Shown here: piece by piece, positions 50,640-61,300 of the stretch
How the letters are laid out: each line of letters begins with the position of its first letter
Numbering within the stretch: the stretch's first letter is position 1
Assembly (NCBI RefSeq): GCF_035918015.1
Contig: NZ_CP109132.1
Coordinates: 1,612,001 to 1,676,000, forward strand
Source of the DNA: Streptomyces sp. NBC_01754
GTDB taxonomy: Bacteria; Actinomycetota; Actinomycetes; Streptomycetales; Streptomycetaceae
Direction: 5' to 3'
Length of the DNA: 64,000 nucleotides
Position numbers and translations under genes: made by a program
Notes under the pieces: generated by a model
What the model was told of the DNA's origin: nothing
Databases searched by the model: none
The model's input: the letters and a program-made list of their open reading frames with translations, nothing else

Positions 50640-51713
50640 ATGAAGAACGAACCTGCCGGTGACGTGCACAGCCTGTTCGAGGCGCTGTACGACGGTGAGA
50701 GCGCCGTCGTACGGGCGTTGCGGGCCGGCGCGTCCGCGGAGGCGCGCGACGAGGACGGGACGAGTGCCCTGTACCTGGCGTCCGTCCAGGACCTGCCCGG
50801 TACGGTGCGGCTGCTGCTGGCCGCGGGCGCGGACCCGGACCGGCCGAGTGGTCCGGACGGGGGCGACCTGCCGTTGTGCGGGGCGGTGTGCGGTGGTCAC
50901 ACGGAGGTGGTGGAGGCGCTGCTGGCGGCCGGGGCCGACCCGGATCTGCGGGAGGAGTTCGGCTTCACCGCCCTGCGGTGGGCGGCCGGTCTGGGGCACG
51001 CCGGGATCGCGGAGCTGCTGCTCGCGCAGGGGGCGGATCCGGGGCTGCCCGGCCCGCGGGACGAGCTCCCGCTGGTGGTCGCGGCCCGGCGGGGGTCGCC
51101 GCCGACGGTGCGGGCGCTGCTCCGGTACGGGGCGCCGGGGCTGTCCCTGGCGTTGGAGGAGGCCCGGCGGATGCTGGCGGTGGATGTCGGCGAGGAACTG
51201 CTGCGCGCCCTGGAGGCGTTGCACGGTCCCGGTCACGAACGCGCGGTACGCCGTACCCCGGTGCCGGGCGGGGTGCTCGTCACCGTCGAACTGCTGCGGG
51301 AGGGCGAGCCGTTCGCGGGCGACGACCAGGAGACGGGGCACGGCGCGATCGCCACGCTGCTGGAGGAGCGACTGGGGCTGCGCGCTCCCTTCGACGAGCT
51401 GGCGGTCCGGGCCCTGCGCGGCCGGGACCCCGAGTTGGACGACTGGCGGGAGACGGTCAGGGTGCTGCGGCTGCGCGGCGACGAGGAGACGTTCCAGGCG
51501 GCCGCGGACTGGGCGGTGAGCGCGGATCCACTGCGGCAGATACTGGGCGCCGAGGTGCTGGCCCGGCTCGGTTTCCGGACGGAGGAGAAGCCGTTCGCGG
51601 CCCGTGCGGTTCCGCTGCTGGAGGTCCTGGCCCGGGACGCCGTCCATCCGGCGGCGGCCGAGGCGGCGACCCGGGCACTGGACGCCTACACGTCCCCGGC
51701 CACCGGGCGTTGA
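50640..51713 (+). CDS. Ankyrin-repeat protein with HEAT-like C-terminus
   Basis: 357-aa soluble protein. Residues about 10-180 hold four to five ankyrin repeats: DEDGTSALYLASVQDLPGTVRLLLAAGADPD, DLPLCGAVCGGHTEVVEALLAAGADPD and EEFGFTALRWAAGLGHAGIAELLLAQGADP. The C-terminal half (about 270-350) has helical repeats with DPLRQILGAEVLARLG and AAAEAATRALDAYT, HEAT-like. Such proteins bind other proteins; target unknown. Same strand as the predicted metallopeptidase, 38 nt apart; TAGGGT six nt before the ATG could be a -10 of its own. Confidence 0.85.
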   Translation: MKNEPAGDVHSLFEALYDGESAVVRALRAGASAEARDEDGTSALYLASVQDLPGTVRLLLAAGADPDRPSGPDGGDLPLCGAVCGGHTEVVEALLAAGADPDLREEFGFTALRWAAGLGHAGIAELLLAQGADPGLPGPRDELPLVVAARRGSPPTVRALLRYGAPGLSLALEEARRMLAVDVGEELLRALEALHGPGHERAVRRTPVPGGVLVTVELLREGEPFAGDDQETGHGAIATLLEERLGLRAPFDELAVRALRGRDPELDDWRETVRVLRLRGDEETFQAAADWAVSADPLRQILGAEVLARLGFRTEEKPFAARAVPLLEVLARDAVHPAAAEAATRALDAYTSPATGR

Positions 51714-51881
51714 CCCGGGGGCGGGCGTTTCCTCGCGGGCGTAGGCGGGCGGCCGTGGCGCGAGGTGCTCGCCCGGGTGGTGGCCCCGGCTCCTGCCCGG
51801 CTGTACGGAGGGCCGACGCACCCGGTGATCCGGGTGGGTCGCGACGGCCCGTACCCACCGTCCCCCGGGGCCGGAGAACAC

Positions 51882-51920
51882 GCGCGTGGCCCGGAGGGTG
51901 AGTCCCTCCGGGCCACGCGC
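51882..51920. terminator. Terminator between ankyrin and DEAD-box genes
   Basis: Perfect 17-bp stem (51882-51898 with 51904-51920) with a 5-nt loop. It lies 18 nt past the DEAD-box stop and about 170 nt past the ankyrin stop; nothing else is seen in that 170 nt. Confidence 0.88.
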
Positions 51921-51938
51921 GGGTGCTGTCGGGGCGGG

Positions 51939-53576
51939 TCAGGCGGCCCGGCGCCCGCGTGCGGGGGCGCCGTCGGGGCGGCCGGAACCGGCCCGGCGGG
52001 CGGAGCCGCCCGCGCCACCACGTGCCGCACCACCACGCGCCGCACCGGTACCCGCGCCGCCGCGGGCGCCGCCGCCCTGCGCGGCACCCCCGGCCGTGCC
52101 CGTGCCGGTGCCGGTGCGGCGACGGCCGCGGCCCCGGCCGCCCGAGCGGGGCGTACCGGCCGACCCGGCGGCGCCGCCACGGGTGCGCGGTGCCGGCTGC
52201 GCCGGCTGCGGCACCTCGATGACGACCGCGACGCCCGAGGGCTCGCGGGCGCCCGTGATCCGGGTGAGCTCCTCGTCACTGGACTTGACCCGGGTGGTGC
52301 GCGGGGCGATGCCCGCGTCCGCCATCAGCCGGGTCATCTCCCGCTTCTCCTCCGGCAGCACCAGGGTGACGACACTGCCGGACTCCCCGGCGCGCGCGGT
52401 GCGTCCGCCACGGTGCAGGTAGTCCTTGTGGTCGGTCGGCGGGTCCACGTTGACGACCAGGTCCAGGTCGTCGACGTGGATTCCGCGTGCCGCCACGTTC
52501 GTCGCCACCAGCGCGGTGACCTGGCCGTTCTTGAACTGGTCCAGGGTCCGGTTGCGCTGCGGCTGGGAGCGGCCGCCGTGCAGGGCGGCGGCCCGTACGC
52601 CGCTGGCGAGCAGCCTCTTGGCGAAGCGGTCGGCGGCGCGCTTGGTGTCCACGAACATGATCACGCGGCCCTCGCGGGCGGCGATCTTCGTGGCGACGGC
52701 CTTCTTGTCCGTCTCGTCGGCCACGTGCAGCACGTGGTGCTCCATGGTGGTGACGGCGCCCGCGGACGGGTCGACGGAGTGCACGACCGGGTCGGTGAGG
52801 AACATCTTGACCAGCCGGTCGATGTTCTTGTCGAGGGTCGCGGAGAACAGCATCCGCTGCCCGCCCGGCTCGACCTGCTTGAGCAGGGCGACGACCTGCG
52901 GCATGAAGCCCATGTCGGCCATCTGGTCGGCCTCGTCGAGCACGGTGACCGAGACCTCGTCGAGCCGGCAGTCGCCGCGCTCGATGAGGTCCTTGAGCCG
53001 GCCCGGTGTGGCGACGAGCACCTCGGCGCCGCGGCGCAGCGATCCGGCCTGGCGGCTGATCGACATGCCTCCGACGACGGTGGCGACGCGCAGGTTCACG
53101 GATGTCGCGTACGGCGTCAGCGCGTCGGTCACCTGCTGGGCGAGCTCGCGGGTGGGGACGAGGACCATGACCAGCGGGGCGTGCGGCTGGGCGCGCCGTC
53201 CGGCGGTGCGGGCGAGCAGTGCCAGGCCGAAGGCGAGGGTCTTGCCCGAGCCGGTGCGGCCACGGCCGAGGATGTCGCGGCCGGCCAGTGAGTTCGGCAG
53301 TGTGGCGCCCTGGATCGGGAACGGCTCGGTCATGCCCTGCGCGGCGAGGGTCTTCAGCAGCGCGGCCGGCATGTCCAGCGCGTCGAACGTCTCGGCGGCG
53401 GGCAGTGCGGGGGTGAGGGTCTCGGGCAGGGCGAATTCGCCGCCCTGGGCGGGTACGGACTTGCGGCGGGGCGCGCCGCGGCCGGTTGACCGGGGGTTGG
53501 GCTGCGACCGGTCGGTGCCGCGGCCCTTGACGGGGCGGTTGCGGTTCGGTCGGTCCTGGCGTTCGAAACGGGTCAT
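51939..53576 (-). CDS. DEAD-box RNA helicase with RG-rich tail
   Basis: 545-aa ATP-dependent RNA helicase. Seen: Q motif FPIQGATLP, Walker A GRGRTGSGKTLAFGLALL, PTRELAQQV, ATPGRLKDLIERG, DEAD box VLDEADQMADMGF, SATLD, then lobe 2 VIMFVDTKRAADRFA, ALHGGRSQPQRNRTLDQF, ATNVAARGIHVDDLDLVVN and HRGGRTARAG. N-terminus is basic; the last 85 residues are Gly/Arg/Ala-rich (RGG-like), for RNA binding. AGGAGGG 9 nt before ATG. It follows the cold-shock gene, so it probably unwinds structured RNA in the cold. Confidence 0.93.
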   Translation of the reverse strand: MTRFERQDRPNRNRPVKGRGTDRSQPNPRSTGRGAPRRKSVPAQGGEFALPETLTPALPAAETFDALDMPAALLKTLAAQGMTEPFPIQGATLPNSLAGRDILGRGRTGSGKTLAFGLALLARTAGRRAQPHAPLVMVLVPTRELAQQVTDALTPYATSVNLRVATVVGGMSISRQAGSLRRGAEVLVATPGRLKDLIERGDCRLDEVSVTVLDEADQMADMGFMPQVVALLKQVEPGGQRMLFSATLDKNIDRLVKMFLTDPVVHSVDPSAGAVTTMEHHVLHVADETDKKAVATKIAAREGRVIMFVDTKRAADRFAKRLLASGVRAAALHGGRSQPQRNRTLDQFKNGQVTALVATNVAARGIHVDDLDLVVNVDPPTDHKDYLHRGGRTARAGESGSVVTLVLPEEKREMTRLMADAGIAPRTTRVKSSDEELTRITGAREPSGVAVVIEVPQPAQPAPRTRGGAAGSAGTPRSGGRGRGRRRTGTGTGTAGGAAQGGGARGGAGTGAARGGAARGGAGGSARRAGSGRPDGAPARGRRAA

Positions 53577-53715
53577 ACGGAATTGCCCTCCTGGGGGATT
53601 CCTGGGTTACTGCCGACTGCTGCGGACTGCTTGATGTGCGCCCCAGGATGCGAGCACGGAGCAGTTGTCCCGGGGTGCGGGCACACCGGGTACGGAGTGA
53701 GTCGGAGACAGCACA

Positions 53716-53752
53716 AACCGGGGCCCGCACCGTGAAGGTGCGAGCCCCGGTT
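53716..53752 (-). terminator. Terminator after the cold-shock gene
   Basis: 16-bp stem (53716-53731 with 53737-53752) with one internal C-A mismatch and a 5-nt loop, 21 nt past the csp stop. Read-through would reach the DEAD-box gene 140 nt further on. Confidence 0.75.
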
Positions 53753-53772
53753 GCGAGGTACGCGTCCGGCGA

Positions 53773-53976
53773 TCAGGCCGGGACGATGTTCTCCGCCTGC
53801 GGGCCCTTCTGGCCCTGCGTGACGTCGAAGGAGACCTTCTGGCCCTCCTGGAGCTCACGGAAGCCCGAGGTGGCGATGTTGGAGTAGTGGGCGAAGACGT
53901 CGGCGCCGCCGCCGTCCTGCTCGATGAAGCCGAAGCCCTTTTCCGAGTTGAACCACTTCACGGTTCCAGTAGCCAT
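53773..53976 (-). CDS. Cold-shock protein (CspA family)
   Basis: 67-aa single cold-shock domain: [20 protein letters not shown] with RNP1 (KGFGFI), DVFAHYSNI (RNP2) and a [20 protein letters not shown] end. It binds single-stranded RNA/DNA as an RNA chaperone. The start has AGGAG 6-7 nt upstream. A long folded leader precedes it. Confidence 0.96.
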   Translation of the reverse strand: MATGTVKWFNSEKGFGFIEQDGGGADVFAHYSNIATSGFRELQEGQKVSFDVTQGQKGPQAENIVPA

Positions 53977-54133
53977 GTCATTCTCCTAAAAGAGGTGCAG
54001 TGCCGGAAATCCGCACTTTACGGATTCCAAGTCGCCGCATTGAGCCCCATCCGGAGAAAGCCGGAAAACAATAAAGCGCCTGAAGGAAGTTCCCGTCAGG
54101 CGCACATAATGTTCATGGGTACCAAAACTGCAA
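53977..54133 (-). promoter_or_regulatory. csp promoter and folded cold-shock leader
   Basis: The AT-richer leader has clear hairpins: GCGCCTGA/TCAGGCGC, TCCGG/CCGGA and GGAAATCCG/CGGATTCC (the last at 54006-54028, close to the ribosome site). A tentative promoter is -35 TTGCAG (54133-54128), 17-nt spacer, -10 ATTATG (54110-54105), giving a leader of about 120 nt. CspA-type leaders refold with temperature to expose the ribosome site; this function is inferred. Confidence 0.5.
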
Positions 54134-54279
54134 CTCGGCAACCGTAGCACGTTCTGGCCGTGAGCGGTGGATCATGACGCGCCGACCTGTCGGAGGGGGC
54201 CTCGGGCGGGCGCCGCGGGCGGGCGGGGGCCGGCCGTGACGGGCCCGGCCGGCCGCCGCCGCCGGGCCGTCAGGGGGTG

Positions 54280-54780
54280 TCACACCTCACGCGGCGGCGT
54301 GTCGTCCCCCGTCCTGCGCAGGGTGCGCAGCGGGCGGCCGGGGCGCCACACCTGGATGACGATCTCCTCGCCGTCGAGTCCGGTGCGGACCACTTCGTCG
54401 GGCTCGGCCCGGAAGAGCAGGAAGGGCTCCGGCGGTGACGTGTCCTGGATGAAGCGGGCCAGCACAGCGGGGTCGTCCACCTCGACGGCCCGGCCGGACA
54501 CCCGGACGTCCCCGTCGGCCATCTCCGCGCGGGCCCCGGGGTTGGCGTGGAGGGCGAAGCGCGGATCGCGCCGGAGGTCCAGGGCCTTGCGGGAGTTCGG
54601 CATCATGCCGAGCCACAGCTGGCCCCGCCCGAACGCCGCCTCCAGGCCGGTGACCCGGGGTGATCCGTCCTTGCGCAGGGTCGCCAGGACGTGGTGGCGG
54701 TACTGCTGGAACCGCTCGCGGACGGTGTCGGCGAAGGCCGGCTGCTCGGTGTGGAAGTCTTTCCACGAACGCGTTGTCAT
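54280..54780 (-). CDS. Pyridoxamine 5'-phosphate oxidase-family (split-barrel flavin) protein
   Basis: 166-aa protein with the split beta-barrel of PNPOx-like flavin/F420 proteins: FQQYRHHVLATLRKDGSPRVTGLEAAFGRGQLWLGMMPNSRKALDLRRDPRFALHA-type pattern. Many actinobacterial members reduce substrates with F420 or bind haem; activity here is unknown. ATG 54780 with GGAG just upstream; upstream in-frame ATG 54810 is less likely. Monocistronic. Confidence 0.82.
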   Translation of the reverse strand: MTTRSWKDFHTEQPAFADTVRERFQQYRHHVLATLRKDGSPRVTGLEAAFGRGQLWLGMMPNSRKALDLRRDPRFALHANPGARAEMADGDVRVSGRAVEVDDPAVLARFIQDTSPPEPFLLFRAEPDEVVRTGLDGEEIVIQVWRPGRPLRTLRRTGDDTPPREV

Positions 54781-54892
54781 GCGCTCCATGGAAGCGGGTG
54801 ATCCCGACATCCTCTGTCGTGTTTTCCGGCGCGTCGGGTCACGTACGCCCCCTGGACCGCAGTCGGCCGCCCGTGGCCCGAGGGGCGCGCGG

Positions 54893-55639
54893 TCAGTGGA
54901 CGATTCCCGCGGCCCTGGCGGCCGTGAGCCAGTGCGGGTACTCGGCGACGAGCCGGTCGTACAGTTCGGCGTCGGGCATGGTGCGGGGGTCGCGTCCGGC
55001 GGGGAAGAAGCCCGCGTTGTCGACCGCGCGCCGGTCGGGGACGGCGAGTTCGTCGAGTCTGCGCAGGAAGTCGAACTGGCTGTCGCGTTTGCCGCCGAAG
55101 CCGACGAACTGCCAGAACAGGGGCAGCTTCGCGGCCTTGCAGAGGTAGGTCTCCGCCGCGTGCCTGCTGACCGGTCCGCCGTCGGTCTGGAAGACGACGA
55201 GGGCGGGGGCGGTCGAGCCGCTGTCGAGGTAGTGGTCGATGACCGCGTCCATGGCCAGGTGGTAGCTCGTCTTCCCCATGTGCCCGAGGCCGGCCACGAT
55301 CGCGGCGACGCGCCCCTGGTGGTCGTCGAGGGCTATCTCGTCGACGGCGTCGATGCCGGTGGAGAAGAACACGACGGGCACCCGGCCGTCGTCGTCGAGG
55401 TGGGCCGACAGTCCCAGCACCCGGTCGGCGAACGCCTGCATGCTGCCGTCCTTGTAGTACCGCCGCATGGAGCCGGAGTAGTCCAGCACCAGGTAGACCG
55501 CGGCCCGTTCACCGCTCATCCCGTGCCGTTCCAGGGACGCCTCGGCGCTCTTGTACAGGCTGACGAGCGCGGGGGCCCGCTCGCGTACCTTGGTCAGGCT
55601 GATGGCCGGACCTGTGGTGGTGGACGGTATGTCGGCCAT
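54893..55639 (-). CDS. VWA-domain protein (TerY/TerF-like)
   Basis: 248-aa cytoplasmic von Willebrand A domain. MIDAS motif VLDYSGSMRRYYKDGSMQ (D53, S55, S57) binds Mg2+; FFSTGIDAVDEIALDD and GKTSYHLAMDAVIDHYLDSG supply the Thr/Asp sites, and FQTDGGP follows. Close to VWA proteins linked with tellurite-resistance (Ter) systems, but no other ter gene is in the window. GGGAAG precedes the ATG. Divergent from the rhomboid gene. Confidence 0.87.
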   Translation of the reverse strand: MADIPSTTTGPAISLTKVRERAPALVSLYKSAEASLERHGMSGERAAVYLVLDYSGSMRRYYKDGSMQAFADRVLGLSAHLDDDGRVPVVFFSTGIDAVDEIALDDHQGRVAAIVAGLGHMGKTSYHLAMDAVIDHYLDSGSTAPALVVFQTDGGPVSRHAAETYLCKAAKLPLFWQFVGFGGKRDSQFDFLRRLDELAVPDRRAVDNAGFFPAGRDPRTMPDAELYDRLVAEYPHWLTAARAAGIVH

Positions 55640-55794
55640 GTCTGCTTCCCTTGTCGGACGGCGGTTCGAGGCCGAGCGTACGTGCCGGCCGGCGCCGGGG
55701 AGACCCAGGTGTGTGTCCGTCCGGCGTGGTTCGCTATCTTGAGCGCCGCCGCCCCGCGGTCCCTTCCGTCCGTCCACCAGTGAAGGAGCCGGCC

Positions 55795-56709
55795 ATGGAG
55801 GCCGCCGCCACCACGTGCTACCGCCACCCGACGTACGAGACGTATGTGCGGTGTACGCGCTGTGACCGCTACATCTGCCCGGACTGCATGCGCGAGGCGG
55901 CGGTCGGTCACCACTGCGTGCGGTGTGTGAAGGAGGGCCAGGCCTCGGTCCGCCGGGCCCGGTCGCTGTTCGGCGGCGCGGTGCCGAGGGCCGCGGCCCC
56001 GGCCGTGACGTACGCGCTGATGGCGCTGAACGTCGTCGCGTACGTCGTCGAGGTGTTCCGTTCCGAGACGGTGGACCGGTTCGGGATGCTCGGTGCGGTG
56101 CTGGTCGACCCGCAGGGCGGGCAGTACTACTACCAGGGCGTGACCTATCCCGGGTACGAGCTGACGGGGGTGGCCGACGGGGAGTGGTACCGGCTGCTGA
56201 CGGGGGCGTTCCTGCATCTGCCGCCGGACACGTCGTTCGGGGTGATGCACCTGGTGTTCAACATGTTCGCGCTCTGGAACCTGGGCCGGGCCGTGGAGGG
56301 CCAGTTGGGCCGGGCCCGGTACCTGGCGCTGTACCTGCTGTCCGCGGTGGGCGGTTCGGTCCTGGTGTACGTGGTCTCGCCGGAGACCACGGCGGTCGGC
56401 GCGTCCGGCGCGGTCTTCGGCCTCGCCGCCTCCTTCTACGTGATCAACCGGCGGCTGGGCCGGGACATGCGGGCGGTCAACCGCTTCATGGCCGGGTTCC
56501 TGCTGTGGATGGTGATCTCCGCGGCGTTCACGTCGTGGGAGGGCCACCTCGGCGGTCTGCTGACGGGCGGACTGGTGACGTACGCACTGGCCTACGCTCC
56601 GGCCAGGCTGCGCACCTCCGCGACCCAGCTGGCGGGCGGGGCGGTCCTGGTGGTGCTGCTGGCCGTGGTGGTGGCCGTACGGACGGCCGCGCTGACGGGG
56701 GCCGCCTGA
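55795..56709 (+). CDS. Rhomboid intramembrane protease with N-terminal zinc finger
   Basis: 304 aa. N-terminal B-box-like finger: CYRHPTYETYVRCTRCDRYICPDCMR...GHHCVRC. Then about seven helices with WYRLLTGAFLHLP, MHLVFNMFALWNLG, catalytic Ser204 in GASGAVFGL and His251 in GHLGGLLTG. It cleaves transmembrane substrates; targets unknown. AAGGAG before the ATG. Its terminator follows at 56721. Confidence 0.92.
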   Translation: MEAAATTCYRHPTYETYVRCTRCDRYICPDCMREAAVGHHCVRCVKEGQASVRRARSLFGGAVPRAAAPAVTYALMALNVVAYVVEVFRSETVDRFGMLGAVLVDPQGGQYYYQGVTYPGYELTGVADGEWYRLLTGAFLHLPPDTSFGVMHLVFNMFALWNLGRAVEGQLGRARYLALYLLSAVGGSVLVYVVSPETTAVGASGAVFGLAASFYVINRRLGRDMRAVNRFMAGFLLWMVISAAFTSWEGHLGGLLTGGLVTYALAYAPARLRTSATQLAGGAVLVVLLAVVVAVRTAALTGAA

Positions 56710-56720
56710 GGTCCCTTACG

Positions 56721-56763
56721 GCCGTACGCCCGCCCCGAAGACACCTTGGGGCGGGCGTACGGC
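56721..56763 (+). terminator. Terminator after the rhomboid gene
   Basis: Perfect 16-bp stem (56721-56736 with 56748-56763) with an 11-nt loop, 12 nt past the rhomboid stop. Confidence 0.85.
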
Positions 56764-56864
56764 TTCCGTTACACGCCGCGGCGCCCGTCGTCCTTGGTCG
56801 GGGACGGGACGGGCACCGCGTTCAGTTCCGTACGCCGTTGTACGGGACGTCCGTGTGACCCGGG

Positions 56865-58325
56865 TCAGACCGTCAGAGAACGGTCCGTCGGGCGGATGGG
56901 GGCCGGCAGCGTGCTGCCGCCGGTGAGGAAGCGGTCCACACCGCGTGCGGCGGAGCGGCCCTCGGCGATGGCCCAGACGATGAGGGACTGGCCTCGTCCG
57001 GCGTCACCGGCGACGTAGACGCCCTCGACGTTGGTCGCGTAGTCCTCGTCGCGTGCGATGTTGCCGCGTGCGTCGAGCTCCAGGCCGAACTGCTGGACGA
57101 GGCCGTTGGCCTGGTCGGTGCCGGTGAAGCCCATGGCCAGGGTGACGAGTTGGGCGGGGAGGCGCCGCTCGGTGCCGGGCTTCGGCTCCGGCCTGCCGTC
57201 CTTGAACTCCACCTCGGTCAGGTGCAGGGCGGCCACGTCGCCGTTGTCGTCGCCCTCGAAGTGGGTGGTGGAGACACAGTAGAGCCGCTCGCCGCCTTCC
57301 TCGTGCGCGGAGGTGACCTTGTAGAGCATCGGGAACGTCGGCCAGGGCTGGCCGGCGTCACGCTCCGCGCCAGGCCGCGGCATGATCTCCAGCTGGGTGA
57401 CGGAGGCCGCGCCCTGCCGGTGGGCGGTTCCGACGCAGTCGGCGCCGGTGTCGCCGCCGCCGATGACCACGACGTGCTTGCCCTCGGCGGTGATCGGGGA
57501 CACCGTGAGGTCGCCCTCGCGCACCTTGTTGGCGAGCGGCAGGTACTCCATCGCGAGATGCACGCCGTTCAGTTCGCGGCCCGGGACCGGCAGGTCGCGG
57601 GAGACGGTCGCGCCGGCGGCGATGACGACCGCGTCGTGGCGGCGGCGCAGTTTCGCGGCGTCGATGTCGCGGCCGATCTCGGTCTCGGTGCGGAACTTGG
57701 TGCCCTCCGCGCGCATCTGCTCGACGCGGCGGTTGATGTGTGACTTCTCCATCTTGAACTCGGGGATGCCGTAGCGGAGCAGGCCGCCGACGCGGTCGGC
57801 GCGCTCGTAGACGGCGACCGTGTGGCCGGCCCGGGTGAGCTGCTGGGCGGCGGCCAGTCCGGCGGGTCCGGAGCCGATGACGGCGACGGTCTTGCCGGAG
57901 AGGCGCTCGGGCGGCTGGGGGGTGACGTCGCCGTTGTCCCAGGCCCTGTCGATGATGGAGACCTCGACGTTCTTGATGGTGACGGGAGGCTGGTTGATGC
58001 CGAGCACGCACGCGGACTCGCAGGGTGCCGGGCACAGCCGCCCGGTGAACTCCGGGAAGTTGTTCGTGGCGTGCAGACGCTCGGAGGCGGCCGGCCAGTC
58101 CTCGCGGTAGGCGAAGTCGTTCCACTCGGGGATGAGGTTGCCGAGCGGGCAGCCCTGGTGGCAGAAGGGGATGCCGCAGTCCATGCAGCGGCTCGCCTGC
58201 CTGCTGATGATCGGGAGCAGCGATCCGGGGACGTGGACCTCGTTCCAGTCCTTGACGCGCTCGTCGGCGGGGCGGGTCGGTGCGACCTCGCGGCCGGTGG
58301 TCAGGAAGCCCTTGGGGTCAGCCAT
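56865..58325 (-). CDS. gltD: Glutamate synthase [NADPH] small subunit
   Basis: 486-aa flavoprotein feeding NADPH electrons to GltB. Seen: an N-terminal Fe-S Cys cluster ([27 protein letters not shown] and [15 protein letters not shown]), FAD-binding [22 protein letters not shown], and NADPH-binding [21 protein letters not shown], then AMGFTGTD. Full length. Its start overlaps the gltB stop by 8 bp, so both are made from one mRNA. Confidence 0.96.
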   Translation of the reverse strand: MADPKGFLTTGREVAPTRPADERVKDWNEVHVPGSLLPIISRQASRCMDCGIPFCHQGCPLGNLIPEWNDFAYREDWPAASERLHATNNFPEFTGRLCPAPCESACVLGINQPPVTIKNVEVSIIDRAWDNGDVTPQPPERLSGKTVAVIGSGPAGLAAAQQLTRAGHTVAVYERADRVGGLLRYGIPEFKMEKSHINRRVEQMRAEGTKFRTETEIGRDIDAAKLRRRHDAVVIAAGATVSRDLPVPGRELNGVHLAMEYLPLANKVREGDLTVSPITAEGKHVVVIGGGDTGADCVGTAHRQGAASVTQLEIMPRPGAERDAGQPWPTFPMLYKVTSAHEEGGERLYCVSTTHFEGDDNGDVAALHLTEVEFKDGRPEPKPGTERRLPAQLVTLAMGFTGTDQANGLVQQFGLELDARGNIARDEDYATNVEGVYVAGDAGRGQSLIVWAIAEGRSAARGVDRFLTGGSTLPAPIRPTDRSLTV

Positions 58326-61300
58326 GGGTCGCCGCCTCCATCATCTTCTCGGTGGTCTCCTGCTCGGAGAGACCGGCGAGCTCGGCGGCGTCCTTGGCGG
58401 CGAGCACTGCCTGGTACGTGGTCGGGATGATCTTGCTGAAGCGGGCGGCGGCGGTGTCCCAGTCGGCCAGCAGCTTCTCGGCGACCGTGGAGCCGGTCTC
58501 CTCCTGGTGGCGGCGTACGACGTCGTGCAGCCACTGCCGGTCGGCGGTGTCGAGGCCGTGGACGGCACCGAGGTTGCCGGTGTTGACGTTGTCGGGGTCG
58601 AGGTCGATGACGTAGGCGGTGCCGCCCGACATGCCGGCGGCGAAGTTGCGGCCGGTCTCGCCGAGGACGACGGCGTGGCCGCCGGTCATGTACTCGCAGC
58701 CGTGGTCGCCGACGCCTTCGGAGACGACGGTGGCGCCGGAGTTGCGGACGCAGAAGCGTTCGCCGGTGCGCCCGCGCAGGAAGATCTCGCCGCCGGTCGC
58801 GCCGTAGCCGATGGTGTTCCCGGCGATGGTGGAGTACTCGGCGAGGTGGTCGGCGCCGCGGTCGGGGCGCACGATCACGCGGCCGCCGGAGAGTCCCTTG
58901 CCGACGTAGTCGTTGGCGTCGCCCTCCAGGCGGAGTGTCACGCCGCGCGGGAGGAAGGCGCCGAAGGACTGGCCGGCGGAGCCGGTGAAGGTGAGGTCGA
59001 CGGTGTTCTCGGGCAGGCCCGCGCCGCCGAACCTCTTGGTGACCTCGTGTCCCAGCATCGTGCCGACGGTGCGGTTGATGTTGCGGATCGCGATCTGGGC
59101 GCGGACGGGGCGGGCGGCCTCGGCGTTCTCGGCCTCCAGCGCGTCGGCGGCGAGTTCGATCAGCTCGTTGTCGAGGGCCTTGGCCAGGCCGTGGTCCTGG
59201 TCGTTGACGCGGTGGCGTACGGCTCCCTCGGGGAGGTCGGGTACGTGGAAGAGGGGCGCGAGGTCGAGTCCCTGGGCCTTCCAGTGTGTGACGGCCCGTT
59301 CGGTGTCGAGGAGTTCGGCGTGGCCGACGGCCTCCTCGACGGTGCGGAAACCGAGTTCGGCGAGGATCTCGCGGACCTCTTCGGCGATGAACTCGAAGAA
59401 GTTGACGATGTGTTCGGCCTTGCCGGAGAACCTGCTCCGCAGGACGGGGTTCTGGGTGGCGATGCCGACCGGGCAGGTGTCCAAATGGCAGACGCGCATC
59501 ATGACGCAGCCGGAGACGACGAGCGGCGCGGTCGCGAAACCGAACTCCTCCGCGCCGAGGAGGGCGGCGACGACGACGTCGCGGCCGGTCTTGAGCTGGC
59601 CGTCGGTCTGGACGACGATGCGGTCGCGCAGGCCGTTGAGCAGCAGGGTCTGCTGGGTCTCGGCGAGTCCGAGCTCCCAGGGGCCGCCCGCGTGCTTGAG
59701 CGAGGTGAGCGGGGAGGCGCCCGTGCCGCCGTCGTGGCCGGAGATCAGGACGACGTCCGCGTGGGCCTTGGAGACACCGGCCGCGACCGTGCCGACGCCG
59801 ACCTCGGAGACCAGCTTCACGTGGATGCGGGCCGCGGGGTTGGCGTTCTTGAGGTCGTGGATCAGCTGGGCCAGGTCCTCGATGGAGTAGATGTCGTGGT
59901 GCGGCGGAGGGGAGATCAGGCCGACGCCCGGGGTGGAGTGCCGGGTCCTGGCGACCCATGGGTAGACCTTGTGGCCGGGCAGCTGGCCGCCCTCGCCGGG
60001 CTTGGCGCCCTGCGCCATCTTGATCTGGATGTCGTCCGCGTTGACCAGGTATTCGCTGGTCACCCCGAAGCGGCCGGAGGCGACCTGCTTGATGGCGGAG
60101 CGGCGTGCCGGGTCGTACAGGCGCTCGGCGTCCTCGCCGCCCTCGCCGGTGTTGGACTTGCCGCCCAGCTGGTTCATGGCGACGGCGAGGGTCTCGTGCG
60201 CCTCCTGGGAGATGGAGCCGTAGGACATGGCCCCGGTGGAGAAGCGCCTGACGATCTCCGCGGCGGACTCGACCTCGTCGAGGGGGACCGGCTCGCGGTC
60301 GCTCTTGAGGGCGAACAGGCCGCGGAGGGTCATGAGGCGTTCGGACTGCTCGTCGACCCGGTCGGTGTACTTCTTGAAGACGTCGTACCGGCGGTCTCGG
60401 GTGGCGTGCTGGAGGCGGAAGACGGTCTCCGGGTCGAACAGGTGCGGTTCGCCCTCGCGGCGCCACTGGTACTCGCCGCCGATCTCCAGCGCGCGGTGCG
60501 AGGCGGAGATGCCGGAGGCGGGGTACGCCTTGGCGTGCCGGGCGGCGACCTCCTTGGCGACGACGTCGAGTCCGGCGCCGCCGATCTTGGTGGCGGTGCC
60601 GTTGAAGTACCGGGCGACGAAGGCCTCGTCGAGGCCCACGGCCTCGAAGACCTGGGCGCCGCGGTAGGAGGCGACGGTGGAGACGCCCATCTTGGACATG
60701 ACCTTCAGGACGCCCTTGCCCAGCGCGTGGATGAGGTTGCGGATGGCCTGTTCGGTCTCGACGCCCTCGATGAAGGTGCCGGCCCGGACGAGGTCCTCGA
60801 CGGACTCCATCGCCAGGTAGGGGTTGACCGCGGCGGCGCCGTAGCCGATCAGCAGTGCGACGTGGTGGACCTCGCGTACGTCACCGGCCTCGACCAGCAG
60901 GCCCACCTGGGTGCGCTGCTTGGTGCGGATGAGGTGGTGGTGGACGGCCGAGGTGAGCAGCAGCGAGGGGATCGGCGCGTGCTCGGCGTCGGAGTGCCGG
61001 TCGGACAGGACGACGAGGCGGGCGCCGTCCTCGATGGCGGCGTCGACCTCGGTGCGGATCTCCTCGATCCGGGCGGCCAGCGCGTCGCCGCCGCCGCCGA
61101 CGCGGTAGAGGCCGGCGAGGGTGGCGGCCTTCATTCCGGGCATGTCGCCGTCGGCGTTGATGTGGATGAGCTTGGCCAGCTCGTCGTTGTCGATCACCGG
61201 GAAGGGCAGGGCGACGCCGCGGCAGGACGCGGCGGTCGGCTCCAGGAGGTTGCCCTGGGGGCCCAGCACGGAGCGCAGCGAGGTGACGAGTTCCTCGCGG

